Notes: generated by a model from the sequence alone, not told the origin. DNA of 64,000 bases from NCED01 sp035493955 (GCA_035493955.1 DATJHI010000035.1:223647-287646); one strand, 5' to 3'. Counted from the first letter of the stretch, positions 41,670 through 49,937 are shown. A program made the numbers and translations.

Positions 41670-42439
41670 GCACCCTCGGCCTGGCCGGCGTCCACGTCAG
41701 CCTCGGGGGCGCGCCGGTCCTGCGGGACGTGAGCCTCGCCTTCGCGGCCGGGTCGGTGACCGCCGTGGTCGGCCCCAACGGGGCCGGCAAGACCACCCTG
41801 CTTTCCTGTCTGGCCGGGTTGCGCGCGCCGGGACGCGGGGCCGCCAGCCTCGACGGGGAGCCGGTGCTGACGATCCCGTCCCGTCGCCGCGCCCGGCGCA
41901 TCGGCTATCTTGAGCAAAGTCCCGAGATCGCCTGGGCGGTGGACGTGCGCACCCTGACCGGCCTAGGCCGCACGCCCTACCTGGGCGCCCTGGGGCCCAC
42001 CGCGGAGGATTGCGCCGCCGTGGAGGCGGCCATGGCTCAGGCGGCGGTGCAGGACTTCGCCGACCGCTCGGTGGCCAGCCTCTCCGGGGGCGAGCGGGGA
42101 CGGGTGCTGATCGCCCGCGCCCTGGCCGGCGATCCGGCCTGGCTGCTGGCCGACGAGCCCCTGGCCGGCCTCGACCCCGGACACCAGCTCGACGCCGCCG
42201 CCCTGTTCCGTCGGCTCGCCGTGGAGGGCCGCGGCGTCGTCGTCACCCTGCACGACCTGACCCTGGCCGCCCGCATGGCCGACCGCGTGGTGGTGCTGTC
42301 GGCCGGGGCGGTGGCGGCGGACGGGCCACCGCGCCAGGCCCTGACCCCTGAGGTGCTGGCCCGGGTCTACGGCGTCGAGGCCCGGCTGTCCGAGGGGGCG
42401 GCGGGCCTGCTGGTCGAGATCAGCGGCCGTCTTGGCTGA
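41666..42439 (+). CDS. btuD: Cobalamin ABC transporter ATPase BtuD-like
   Basis: A 257-residue ATPase with Walker A 'VGPNGAGKTTLLS', Q-loop 'YLEQSPEIAW', signature 'VASLSGGERGRVLIARAL', Walker B 'WLLADEPLAGLD' and switch His in 'VVTLHDLTLAARM'. It powers corrinoid import with BtuC and BtuF. GTG start within the btuC stop region. The C-terminal 30 residues ('ALTPEVLARVYGVEARLSE') are typical of iron/B12 importer ATPases. Confidence 0.92.
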   Translation: MSTLGLAGVHVSLGGAPVLRDVSLAFAAGSVTAVVGPNGAGKTTLLSCLAGLRAPGRGAASLDGEPVLTIPSRRRARRIGYLEQSPEIAWAVDVRTLTGLGRTPYLGALGPTAEDCAAVEAAMAQAAVQDFADRSVASLSGGERGRVLIARALAGDPAWLLADEPLAGLDPGHQLDAAALFRRLAVEGRGVVVTLHDLTLAARMADRVVVLSAGAVAADGPPRQALTPEVLARVYGVEARLSEGAAGLLVEISGRLG

Positions 42440-42463
42440 CCTCGAAAGCGTGGGGAGGGCGGC

Positions 42464-43942
42464 ATGGCGGCGCTGATGATCCAAGGCTGCGGCTCCGACG
42501 TCGGCAAGTCGGTGCTGGTCGCGGGCCTGTGCCGGCTGTTCGCCAATCGCGGCTGGCGCGTGCGGCCGTTCAAGCCGCAGAACATGTCCAACAACGCCGC
42601 GGTCGCCGCCGACGGCGGCGAGATCGGCCGCGCCCAGGCGCTCCAGGCCCTGGCCTGCCGCACGCCGGCCAGCGTCCACATGAACCCGGTGCTGCTCAAG
42701 CCGCAGAGCGACGTCGGCGCTCAGGTGATCGTCCGCGGCAGGGCGGCGGGAAACTGGCAGGCGCGGGCCTACCAGGATCGCAAGGCCTCGCTGCTGGACA
42801 CGGTGCTGGAGAGTTTCCAGGTCCTGCACGACGAGGCCGACCTCGTCGTGGTCGAAGGCGCCGGCAGTCCGGCGGAGGTCAATCTGCGGGCCGGCGACAT
42901 CGCCAACATGGGTTTCGCCAGGGCCGCCGGCGTGCCGGTGGTGCTGGTCGGCGATATCGACCGCGGCCACGTGATCGCCGCCCTGGTCGGGGCTCACGCG
43001 GTGCTGGACCCGGCCGACCGGGACATGATCCGGGGCTTCGTCATCAACAAGTTCCGCGGCGACCCCAGCCTGTTCGACGACGGACGGGCGATGATCGCCG
43101 CCCGTACGGGATGGGCCGACCTCGGGATGGCGCCGTGGCTGGCCGCGGCGCGGTCCCTGCCGGCGGAGGACGCGGTGATCCTGGATCGGGCCGAGGGCGG
43201 CGCCGCCGGCCGGGTGAAGATCGTCGTCCCCATGCTGTCCCGCATCGCCAACTTCGATGATTTCGACGCCTTGAGGCGCGAGCCCGAGGTGGACTTCGGT
43301 TTTATTCCGCCCGGCCGGCCGCTGCCGGGTGACGCCGGCCTGGTGATCCTGCCGGGGACCAAGGCGACCTTGGCCGACCTGGCCTTCGTGCGGGCGCAGG
43401 GGTGGGACGTCGACCTCTTCGCCCATGTCCGCCGGGGCGGGCGGGTCCTGGGGATCTGCGGCGGCTTCCAGATGCTGGGGCGGCGGGTCGCCGATCCCGA
43501 CGGGGTCGAGGGTCCGCCGGGCGAGGCCGCGGGCCTCGACCTGCTGAAGGTGGAGACGGTGCTGGGGGCTGAGAAGGTCCTGCGTCCTGTCGCCGGTCGG
43601 CTGGCGGCGGGCGGCGCGCGCTTCGAAGGCTATGAGATCCATGCGGGCCGCACCGAGGGGCCGGGCCTGCGGCGGCCGCTGCTGGCGTTCGACAACGGGG
43701 CGACGGACGGAGCTATTTCCGCCGATGGCCGGGTCAGCGGCTGCTACGTCCACGGCCTGTTCGACAGCGGCGGGGCGCGGGCGGCCCTGCTGGGCGCGCT
43801 GGGGGCGGCGTCCGCCGCCACCGACCAGAGGCTGGCGGTGGACCGCGCGCTGGACGAGATCGCGGCGGTGCTGGAGCAGTCTTTCGACATCCCCAGACTG
43901 GCCGCCATCGCCGGTCTGCCGCCGCCCCTTCCAGCTGGTTAG
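42464..43942 (+). CDS. cobQ: Cobyric acid synthase
   Basis: A 492-residue amidotransferase that amidates the b, d, e and g side chains of adenosylcobyrinic acid a,c-diamide using glutamine and ATP. The N-terminal synthetase domain has 'MIQGCGSDVGKSVLVAGLCRLFANRG' and 'RPFKPQNMSNNAAV'; the C-terminal triad-GATase domain has the nucleophile Cys in 'VLGICGGFQMLGRRV' and His in 'GCYVHGLFD'. GGGGAGG lies before ATG 42464. It is the last gene of the operon. CobO and CobQ together imply processing of incomplete corrinoids or late de novo steps encoded partly elsewhere. Confidence 0.95.
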   Translation: MAALMIQGCGSDVGKSVLVAGLCRLFANRGWRVRPFKPQNMSNNAAVAADGGEIGRAQALQALACRTPASVHMNPVLLKPQSDVGAQVIVRGRAAGNWQARAYQDRKASLLDTVLESFQVLHDEADLVVVEGAGSPAEVNLRAGDIANMGFARAAGVPVVLVGDIDRGHVIAALVGAHAVLDPADRDMIRGFVINKFRGDPSLFDDGRAMIAARTGWADLGMAPWLAAARSLPAEDAVILDRAEGGAAGRVKIVVPMLSRIANFDDFDALRREPEVDFGFIPPGRPLPGDAGLVILPGTKATLADLAFVRAQGWDVDLFAHVRRGGRVLGICGGFQMLGRRVADPDGVEGPPGEAAGLDLLKVETVLGAEKVLRPVAGRLAAGGARFEGYEIHAGRTEGPGLRRPLLAFDNGATDGAISADGRVSGCYVHGLFDSGGARAALLGALGAASAATDQRLAVDRALDEIAAVLEQSFDIPRLAAIAGLPPPLPAG

Positions 43943-43954
43943 CCCTTTCTGTCG

Positions 43955-44206
43955 CTAGGGCTTGACGACGGTGGTCGTCGTCGTGGTCGCAGGCGTCGCG
44001 GGCTTGACCGTGGTGGTGACGGTTGTCGAAGGACGATGGCGGGCGACGTGCCGGACGCGGTGCTTCACTGGTTTTGCGGTGCGGGCGGGCCCCGAATAAC
44101 TCGACGAGGTCGAGGTCTTGCTGTGTTCGATCAGCGGGCCCGTCTGGGCCGTCGCTCCGATAGGCGCGGCGACGACAGACAGGCAAATCAGGGTCAGGAG
44201 CTTCAT
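43955..44206 (-). CDS. Small secreted Thr/Lys/Val-rich protein
   Basis: An 83-residue protein with a signal peptide ('MKLLTLICLSVVAAPIGATAQ'). The mature part is low-complexity: 'SKTSTSSSYSG', a basic 'KPVKHRVRHVARHRPS' patch and a 'TTVTTTVKPATPATTTTTTVVKP' tail. It is likely extended and could associate with the cell wall or outer membrane through charge. It is convergent with cobQ, with 12 bases between stops. No family is recognised. Confidence 0.6.
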   Translation of the reverse strand: MKLLTLICLSVVAAPIGATAQTGPLIEHSKTSTSSSYSGPARTAKPVKHRVRHVARHRPSTTVTTTVKPATPATTTTTTVVKP

Positions 44207-44314
44207 GGTTTCCTCCGGCGTATACGCCGGAGGAATACGAACGATCAGCCTCGGGGTTCCGAAATCCGCAGGCGGGCGGACTTGCCAAGGTCCGCGCGGG
44301 GCGAAACCCGCCCC

Positions 44315-45421
44315 TTATTTGCCTACGGCTAGGATGGTGAACGAGTCCGGCAGCATCGGGCCCCGCCGGGGCCGGCCGCCGGGGGGACCGCCACCCGGCG
44401 GACCGCCGCCGGGCGCCCCGGCTCCACCCGGCGGGCCGCCGGCCGGGGGCGCTGCTCCGGGAGGCGGCGGCGGGCCGTATTCGGCCGCGTCGGTCAGGAT
44501 GCGGTTGGTCTTGGCGTCCAGGGTGAGGACCTTGGCCCCGACCTGGGTGGCGACGGTCTGCGTCACCGCGAAGGTGGTCGGGCTCAGTTCCTTGACCACG
44601 GTGAGGGTGCCGTCGCCCCCGTTCGAGCTGAAGGCCTCCTTGGTGGCGGGATTGAAGGTCGCCCCGTCGGTTCCGGGTCCGATCGGCAGGACCGCCAGGA
44701 TGGCGCCGGTGTTGGCGTTCAGCACGGTCATGGTCGCCGGCATCCGGCAGGTGACGAACAGGACGTGGCTGGCCGCGTCGAGGGCCAGCCCCGCCGGCCC
44801 GCCGCATTTCCCCTCCAGGCCGTATTTGCCTGTCACGGCCATGGTCTTGGCGTCGACCACCGCGACCTGGTCCTTGTCCTCCAGGTCGATGTAGAGGCGG
44901 CCCTTGCCGTCGGTGGCCGCCTGTTCGGGCATGCCTCCGAGGTCGAAGGCGCCGAGGACCGCGCCTTCGGCGGCGTTGATCACCGTCACGTTCGGCGCGA
45001 CGTGGCTGAAGACATAGACGCGCTGGTTGGCCTGGTCGGCCAGGATGCCGTCAGGATTGCCTTGGACGTCGATGGTCTTGATCAGGCCCAGGGTCTTGGC
45101 GTCCCACATGGCGACGGGCTTGCTGCTGGAGAAGCCGTGCCCCGACTTGGCGTCGACCACGGCGCCGCGGGCGTTGACGTTGGGGATCGTCCCCACCGGC
45201 GCCAGGGTGTCGAGATCGAAGACCGTGATGCGTGGGTTCGCCGCGGTGCGCGGGATGTAGAGCCGGCGGTTGGCGGCGTCGGCGTAGATGTAGTCGAACC
45301 CGCCGTCGCCCCCGGCCTTGACGGTCTTGAGCACCTTGTAAGGGGCCGCGGGCGGCTGGGCCGTCGCCGCCGATGCGGTCATGGCGAGGGCGAGGGCGGC
45401 GACGTTCAGAAGTGATCGCAT
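44315..45421 (-). CDS. YncE-like seven-bladed beta-propeller, exported, with Gly/Pro-rich insert
   Basis: A 368-residue periplasmic protein: signal peptide ('LLNVAALALAMTASAATAQ') followed by repeats such as 'DYIYADAANRRLYIPR', 'ITVFDLDTLAPVGTIP', 'VYVFSHVAPNVTVINAAEGAVLG', 'QVAVVDAKTMAVTGKY', 'TMTVLNANTGAILAVLPIG', the YncE/PQQ-like propeller pattern. Near the C-terminus a Gly/Pro-rich stretch of about 40 residues ('GAAPPAGGPPGG', 'GGGPPGGGPPGG') interrupts the last blade before 'DSFTILAVGK'. No catalytic residues are assigned. A direct repeat and a palindrome lie in its promoter region. Confidence 0.8.
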   Translation of the reverse strand: MRSLLNVAALALAMTASAATAQPPAAPYKVLKTVKAGGDGGFDYIYADAANRRLYIPRTAANPRITVFDLDTLAPVGTIPNVNARGAVVDAKSGHGFSSSKPVAMWDAKTLGLIKTIDVQGNPDGILADQANQRVYVFSHVAPNVTVINAAEGAVLGAFDLGGMPEQAATDGKGRLYIDLEDKDQVAVVDAKTMAVTGKYGLEGKCGGPAGLALDAASHVLFVTCRMPATMTVLNANTGAILAVLPIGPGTDGATFNPATKEAFSSNGGDGTLTVVKELSPTTFAVTQTVATQVGAKVLTLDAKTNRILTDAAEYGPPPPPGAAPPAGGPPGGAGAPGGGPPGGGPPGGRPRRGPMLPDSFTILAVGK

Positions 45422-45477
45422 GCGAAACCTCCCGCTTCGGCTCCTCTTGGATCGGGTGAGCCGTAAGCGGGGGCATT

Positions 45478-45542
45478 CTGCATGCAGTCTGACGCGCGCG
45501 CTATTGAATTGGCGCGACGCACTACTGAAATATTACTGAAAT
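45478..45542. promoter_or_regulatory. Direct repeats and palindrome upstream of the YncE-like gene
   Basis: The 9-mer TACTGAAAT occurs at 45523-45531 and again at 45534-45542, one helical turn (11 bp) apart. A 10-bp palindrome CTGCATGCAG lies at 45478-45487. The 149-bp region lies between the YncE-like start and the OmpA-like stop, is unusually AT-rich locally, and is the only promoter region for the YncE-like gene. An operator for an unknown regulator is plausible. Confidence 0.4.
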
Positions 45543-45570
45543 GATGGCCGGCCACGAGCCCGGCCCGGCC

Positions 45571-46179
45571 TCAGGCCATCACGACGACATTGACGCGCCG
45601 GTTCTGGGCGCGGCCGTCGGCGGTGGTGTTCGGCGCCGCCGGGGAGTCGACTCCGTAGGAGATGGTGGCCATCCGGTTGAGGGCGACGCCCTGTTTGTTC
45701 AGGAACCGGCGCACCGCCTCGGCCCGCTCGGCGCCCAGTTGGCGGTGGGTCCGGGCTTCCCGCGGGTCGGTGTAGCCCTGGATCTCCAGATAGACGTTGC
45801 GGTTGTCCGACTTCAGCTTCTCGGCCAGGGTCAGGAGCCGGGTCTGGGCTTCCGGCGACAGGTCCGCCTTGTTGGCCGCGAACTTTATGGAGTCGTCAGC
45901 CAGCACCATCGTATAGCCGAACTTGCCCTGGGCGAGCTGGTTCGCGGCCTGGGCGCGTTCGAGCGCCTCACGGCTGGCGGCGTCGAGTTCGGAGAGCTTC
46001 TGCGCATGGCCCTGGAGCTGCGTCTGTTCCGCCGCCACCTGCGACTGGGTCGCCTCCAGCTTGGCGTCGACCGCGCTCGCCTGTTCACGCACGAAGCCCT
46101 TGGTGGCGCACCCGCCAAGGCTCAGGGCGCCGGCCGCGACGGCTGTCAGGACGATGGCGGCGGGGGTCGATGTTCGCAT
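45571..46179 (-). CDS. OmpA-family lipoprotein
   Basis: A 202-residue outer-membrane lipoprotein. A signal ending in lipobox 'LGGC' (Cys24) is followed by a coiled-coil-like region ('EQASAVDAKLEATQSQVAAEQTQLQGHAQKLSELDAASREALERAQ') and a C-terminal OmpA peptidoglycan-binding domain: 'IKFAANKADLSPEAQTRLLTLAEKL', 'EIQGYTDPREARTHRQLGAERAEAVRRFL', 'GRAQNRRVNVVV'. The Asp and Arg of the diaminopimelate-binding loop (TD..., NRR) are kept. ATG 46179 is chosen over 46212 because it places the signal peptide correctly. Confidence 0.9.
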   Translation of the reverse strand: MRTSTPAAIVLTAVAAGALSLGGCATKGFVREQASAVDAKLEATQSQVAAEQTQLQGHAQKLSELDAASREALERAQAANQLAQGKFGYTMVLADDSIKFAANKADLSPEAQTRLLTLAEKLKSDNRNVYLEIQGYTDPREARTHRQLGAERAEAVRRFLNKQGVALNRMATISYGVDSPAAPNTTADGRAQNRRVNVVVMA

Positions 46180-46288
46180 GGCTTGTCTCCCAATGTTCCG
46201 CGACCATAACAAAGGACGAGGGATTTTGTTTCCCCGGTCTTCGAAACCTGGGCGCAGATGCGGTTCGGGCTTCGTCTTCCCAGGACGT

Positions 46289-46627
46289 TCAGGGCTTCAG
46301 CTTGCAGTTGGTCAAGGGGATTTCCGTCCCGTCCACCGTGACCTTGTCGCCGTCGGTCCAGAATTTGACCGCCCCGTCGGAGAACTGCACGCCCGTGGCG
46401 ACCGGCGCCTTCTTCAGCTTGTACTGCTTGTTGTTGCTGCTGATGGTCATGGTGGCGGCGGTCGCCCTGTTGGAGTCGTAGGACATCAGGAAGGCGGCGT
46501 TGTCGTCGCAATTGTAGAAGGCGATGTTGAAATTGTTCATCGGCGGCAGTCTCGCCGTAGCGGCCATGGCGGGCGCCGTGACCAGACCGGCCGCCAGCGC
46601 GGCGCCGATCAGAAGCAAGGTCCTCAT
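46289..46627 (-). CDS. MliC-family (C-type lysozyme inhibitor-like) secreted protein
   Basis: A 112-residue protein with a signal peptide ending 'VTAPAMAA' and no lipobox Cys, so a soluble periplasmic form. The MliC/PliC beta-barrel pattern is clear: 'FNIAFYNCDDNAAFLMSYDSNRATAATMTISSN', 'KLKKAPVATGVQFSDGAVKFWTDGDKVTVDG' and the closing 'LTNCKLKP'. The two Cys would form the conserved disulfide. Family members protect against host or competitor lysozyme. It stands alone with a 239-bp gap upstream in which I see no further gene. Confidence 0.85.
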   Translation of the reverse strand: MRTLLLIGAALAAGLVTAPAMAATARLPPMNNFNIAFYNCDDNAAFLMSYDSNRATAATMTISSNNKQYKLKKAPVATGVQFSDGAVKFWTDGDKVTVDGTEIPLTNCKLKP

Positions 46628-46866
46628 TGAACGTCTCCTCTCCTTGCAGAGGCCCCCCTCGAGCCGCCGTGTTTTCTTTTCGATTATAGAGCGGATGTCG
46701 TGAACTGTATCTAGAGGCTGCGCGAGGTCTTGCGCGCCTTTTCCCGGCTCGACCGGAATCCGGGGCGGGCGGCGTGTTCGAGGCCGCCGACAAAATAGAC
46801 GGTCGACGGCTCGCGCGACTTGCGCTCTTTTCTTGTCGCTCCGTTCCTGTCGAAAGGCCGCCTTCC

Positions 46867-47241
46867 GTGAAGACTGATCGCTTGATGACCATGCTGGCCG
46901 GCGCCGTCGCGCTTGTGCTGCAAACCTCGGCGGCGCACGCCCAGAACGCCGCCGCCGGGGCGGGCGTGTTCGCCCAGTGCGAGGTGTGCCATTCCATCGA
47001 CGGCTCCAACGGCGTCGGCCCGAGCCTGAAGGGCGTGGTCGGCCGCACCGCCGGGACCGCGCCCGGCTTTGACTTCAGCCCCGCCTTCAAGGCCGTCGCC
47101 AAGCCATGGGACGCCAAGTCCCTCGACGCCTTCATCGCCGATCCGCAGAAGGCGGTTCCCGGCAATGTCATGTCGTTCGTGGGCATTCCGGAGGCCAAGG
47201 ATCGCGCCGACCTCGTGGCCTATCTGGCCACCCTGAAGTAG
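46867..47241 (+). CDS. Class I c-type cytochrome (cytochrome c2-like)
   Basis: A 124-residue periplasmic electron carrier with a signal peptide ('MLAGAVALVLQTSAAHAQ'), the heme attachment motif 'CEVCHSIDG' and the axial Met region 'PGNVMSFVGI'. 'GVGPSLKGVVGRTAG' and 'DLVAYLATLK' complete the small cytochrome c fold. GTG 46867 is chosen as start because it gives a normal signal; the frame is open further upstream. It lies 45 bp before the superoxide-dismutase gene and may be co-transcribed. Confidence 0.9.
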   Translation: MKTDRLMTMLAGAVALVLQTSAAHAQNAAAGAGVFAQCEVCHSIDGSNGVGPSLKGVVGRTAGTAPGFDFSPAFKAVAKPWDAKSLDAFIADPQKAVPGNVMSFVGIPEAKDRADLVAYLATLK

Positions 47242-47286
47242 GGCGTCCTGTGGGCGCACGTGGACAACACCAACGAGGAGCCACCC

Positions 47287-47985
47287 ATGTCCGACCCGGA
47301 ATTCGACCGCCGGCAAGTCTTCGCCGTCGCCGCCCTCGCGGCCGCTGCGGCGCCCGCGGCGGCCATGGCCCAGCCCGCCGCCCGCCCCGCCCCGACCTTC
47401 ACGCCCAAGCCCTTGCCCTTCGACCCCAAGGCGGTGCCGGGCCTGTCGGAGAAGCTGCTGCTCAGCCACCACGACAACAACTACGCCGGAGCGGTCCGGC
47501 GCCTGGGGACGATCATGGGCCAGTTCGCGGCCCTGGATCCGGCCACCGCCCCGGGCTTCGTGCTCAACGGCCTGAAGCGCGAGGAGCTGATCGCCTGGAA
47601 CTCGATGATCCTGCACGAGGTCTATTTCGCCGGCCTCGGCGCGCCCACGCCTCCATCGGCGCCCCTGGCCCAGGCCATCGAGCGTGATTTCGGCAGCCAT
47701 GCCCGCTGGGCCGCGGAGTTCACCGGTCTGGGCAAGGCCCTGGGCGGCGGCTCCGGCTGGGTGTTGCTGACCTGGAGCCCGCACGACGGCCGGCTGGTCA
47801 ACCAGTGGGCCTCCGACCATACCCAGACCCTGGCGGGCGGCGTGCCGGTGCTGGCCCTCGACATGTACGAGCACGCCTATCAGATGGATTACGGCGCCAA
47901 CGCCGGCGGCTATGTCGACGCCTTCATGAAGATCGGCAACTGGCGCAACGCCAATGCGGTCTTCGCGCGGGCGACGGCGGCCTGA
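47287..47985 (+). CDS. Exported, divergent Fe/Mn superoxide dismutase-family protein
   Basis: A 232-residue protein. 'DRRQVFAVAALAAAAAPAAAMA' looks like a Tat signal. The metal ligands of the SOD fold are present: His61 ('SHHDNN'), His110 ('MILHEVYF'), Asp192 and His196 ('LDMYEHAYQ'). By alignment of the first motif, the gateway residues Tyr34 and His30 of E. coli FeSOD correspond here to Ala69 and Asn65, and the Gln69 position to Ser106. Catalysis may therefore differ from classic SOD. It has GGAG before ATG 47287, and sits between a cytochrome c and a HupE gene. Confidence 0.85.
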   Translation: MSDPEFDRRQVFAVAALAAAAAPAAAMAQPAARPAPTFTPKPLPFDPKAVPGLSEKLLLSHHDNNYAGAVRRLGTIMGQFAALDPATAPGFVLNGLKREELIAWNSMILHEVYFAGLGAPTPPSAPLAQAIERDFGSHARWAAEFTGLGKALGGGSGWVLLTWSPHDGRLVNQWASDHTQTLAGGVPVLALDMYEHAYQMDYGANAGGYVDAFMKIGNWRNANAVFARATAA

Positions 47986-48058
47986 AGCTTGGCGAGGGTT
48001 CGCCCTCGTCCGCGCGTAGTCTCCTACGGAACTAGACAGAGAATTCGGGAGGAGCGTC

Positions 48059-48772
48059 TTGACCACCCCGACCCGCTTCGGGATCGCCGGAGCAGGGCTG
48101 GCCCTGATGGTCGCGGCCCTGGCCGGTCCTGCCTTCGCCCACGGCATCGCCGGCAAGGACGCCGCCTTCGTCGCGGCCAGCCACGGCGCCCAGATCCTTC
48201 CGTTCATCTACCTCGGCGCCAAGCACATGGTGACGGGCTACGACCACCTGCTGTTCATCCTTGGCGTGGTGTTCTTCCTCTACGACCTGAGGCACGTCGC
48301 CCTGTATGTGACGATGTTCTCGATCGGCCACTCGCTCACCCTGCTGACCGGGGTGCTGAGCAACATCCAGGTCAACCCCTATCTGGTGGACGCGGTGATC
48401 GGCCTGTCGGTGGCCTACAAGGCCTTCGACAACCTGGGCGGGTTCAGGACCGTCCTCGGGGTGCAGCCGGACACCCGCGTCGCGGTGCTGGGCTTCGGCC
48501 TGGTCCACGGCTTCGGCCTGGCCACCAAGCTCCAGGAACTCAGGCTGTCGAAGGATGGTCTGGTCGCCAACATGGTCTCGTTCAACGTCGGGGTGGAGCT
48601 GGGCCAGCTCCTGGTCCTGTCGTTGATCCTGGCGGCGATGGTCTGGTGGCGCCGGCAGCCCGGCTTCGCCCGCCAGGCGGTGGCCGCCAACGTCCTCATC
48701 CTGTTCGCCGGCTTCCTGCTGATGGAATACCAATTGGCCGGTTTCTTCACCCAAGCGAGGCTGCCCGCATGA
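48059..48772 (+). CDS. HupE/UreJ family membrane protein
   Basis: A 237-residue protein with a signal-like N-terminus ('GAGLALMVAALAGPAFA') and about six TM helices. The HupE marks are 'HMVTGYDHLLFILGVVFFLYDLRHVALYVTMFSIGHSLTLL' and 'GFGLVHGFGLATKL', with the His residues that could bind metal. Hydrogenase- or urease-linked members are nickel/cobalt permeases, but no hydrogenase or urease is near. TTG start follows GGGAGGAG. It overlaps the next gene by four bases and lies 73 bp after the SOD-like gene. Confidence 0.85.
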   Translation: MTTPTRFGIAGAGLALMVAALAGPAFAHGIAGKDAAFVAASHGAQILPFIYLGAKHMVTGYDHLLFILGVVFFLYDLRHVALYVTMFSIGHSLTLLTGVLSNIQVNPYLVDAVIGLSVAYKAFDNLGGFRTVLGVQPDTRVAVLGFGLVHGFGLATKLQELRLSKDGLVANMVSFNVGVELGQLLVLSLILAAMVWWRRQPGFARQAVAANVLILFAGFLLMEYQLAGFFTQARLPA

Positions 48773-49407
48773 CCATCGAAGGCCAGACCGACCGGCCGCC
48801 GTCGCCCAAGCGGCTGGCCCTGATCACCGGCGGCGCCCTGGCGCTGGCGACCGTGCTGGTGGTCGGTTTCGTGCTGCCGGCGGAATTCCACGCCGACCCG
48901 ACCGGGTTCGGCCGCGCCACCGGCCTTTTGAAGCTGGGGACGCCCCAGCCGCCCAAGGCCGAGGTCGTGGCGGCAGGGACCACCGCCAATACCCGCTACT
49001 ACCCGACCGCCTACCGCAGCGACGAGGTGGAGATTCCCCTGGCCGCGGGCGGCGACGAGAACCGCAAGGACGAACTCGAATACAAGGTACGGATGAAGCC
49101 GGGCGACAGCATGGTCTATGCCTGGAGCGTCCCTGTCCCCAACCCGGAGGAGTTCTACTACGACTTCCACGGGGAGACCCCGGCGGCGGCGGGCGCGCCC
49201 GCCAAGGTGGTCGAGTACAAGCAGTCCACGGGCACGTCCTCGAACGGGGTCCTGATCGCGCCGATCCCGGGCGTGCACGGCTGGTACCTGCAGAACCAGT
49301 CGGTCAAGCCGGTGGTGGTGAAGCTGAAGATGAGCGGCTTCTACGAACTGGTCCCCCCTGGCCAATATGGCAACGAGGCGCGGATCAAGGCGAAGCCGGT
49401 TTCGTGA
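48769..49407 (+). CDS. Single-TM anchored periplasmic protein, HupE partner
   Basis: A 212-residue protein. One TM segment ('LALITGGALALATVLVVGFVLPA') follows a short cytoplasmic head; the rest is periplasmic: 'YRSDEVEIPLAAGGDENRKDELEYKVRMKPGDSMVYAWSV', 'EFYYDFHGE', 'HGWYLQNQSVKPVVVKLKMSGFYEL'. It starts in an ATGA overlap with the HupE stop, so the two are co-translated. I recall proteins of this type annotated as transmembrane anchor proteins beside HupE genes; no activity is established. Confidence 0.75.
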   Translation: MTIEGQTDRPPSPKRLALITGGALALATVLVVGFVLPAEFHADPTGFGRATGLLKLGTPQPPKAEVVAAGTTANTRYYPTAYRSDEVEIPLAAGGDENRKDELEYKVRMKPGDSMVYAWSVPVPNPEEFYYDFHGETPAAAGAPAKVVEYKQSTGTSSNGVLIAPIPGVHGWYLQNQSVKPVVVKLKMSGFYELVPPGQYGNEARIKAKPVS

Positions 49408-49457
49408 CCGGCATCCGTCAGGCCCAAGCCTGAGGCCTCCCCGCTTGGGGGAAGACC

Positions 49458-49937
49458 CTACCGCCCGCCGGGGCGCTGGCCGGGATCGACGTCGGTGGGC
49501 ATGACGCTGCCGCGGCCGATGTTGCCGAGGAGCTGTTCGAGCACGCTGAGCTCGCGCCCGCGGGTCGGGGTCTCGTTCTTGTTGTAGGCCAGCTCGTAGC
49601 CGTTCTTCAGCCCCAGATGCTTGACCTCGGTCACCTTCTCGTCAGGGCCGAACTTGATCTCGACCACGTCGCGGCTGATCAGCTTGGGGTTCTGGTAGGC
49701 CACCTTGGTGGTGCTCTGGGAGATATAATACCAGGTGTTCGGCTCGAAGCTCGAGGTGGTGGACGGCGAGCCCAGGCGCGCCGTCACGGTGGACTTGGTG
49801 TCCTCGCCCACCTTGACGTCCTGGGGCTTGTCCTCGCGGGCCTGGAAGCCGTTGTAGGCGACGGTCGGCGCACAGGCCGCCATGCTCAGGCCGACGAGGC
49901 CGAGGGCGGCGAGGGCGATGACAGACGTACGGGCCAT
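49458..49937 (-). CDS. bamE: Outer-membrane protein assembly factor BamE
   Basis: A 159-residue lipoprotein of the BAM complex, which folds beta-barrel proteins into the outer membrane. The lipobox is 'GLSMAAC' (Cys23). The SmpA/OmlA domain is visible in 'DVKVGEDTKSTVTARLGSPSTTSSFEPNTWYYIS', with 'VEIKFGPDEKVTEVKHL' closing it. The C-terminal tail ('GRELSVLEQLLGNIGRGSVMPTDVDPGQRPGGR') is the alphaproteobacterial extension. It is divergent from the cytochrome bc1 chaperone gene. Confidence 0.92.
   Translation of the reverse strand: MARTSVIALAALGLVGLSMAACAPTVAYNGFQAREDKPQDVKVGEDTKSTVTARLGSPSTTSSFEPNTWYYISQSTTKVAYQNPKLISRDVVEIKFGPDEKVTEVKHLGLKNGYELAYNKNETPTRGRELSVLEQLLGNIGRGSVMPTDVDPGQRPGGR

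Noticed and set aside
44340..44480. Repetitive GC-rich block considered as a CRISPR-like or tandem DNA repeat
   Set aside because: It is in-frame coding for a Gly/Pro-rich stretch with irregular unit lengths; there are no spacers.
46711..46810. Minus-strand peptide frame reading ...STVYFVGGLEHAARPGF... in the gap before the cytochrome gene
   Set aside because: The peptide looks coherent, but no ATG, GTG or TTG start occurs near its beginning in that frame.
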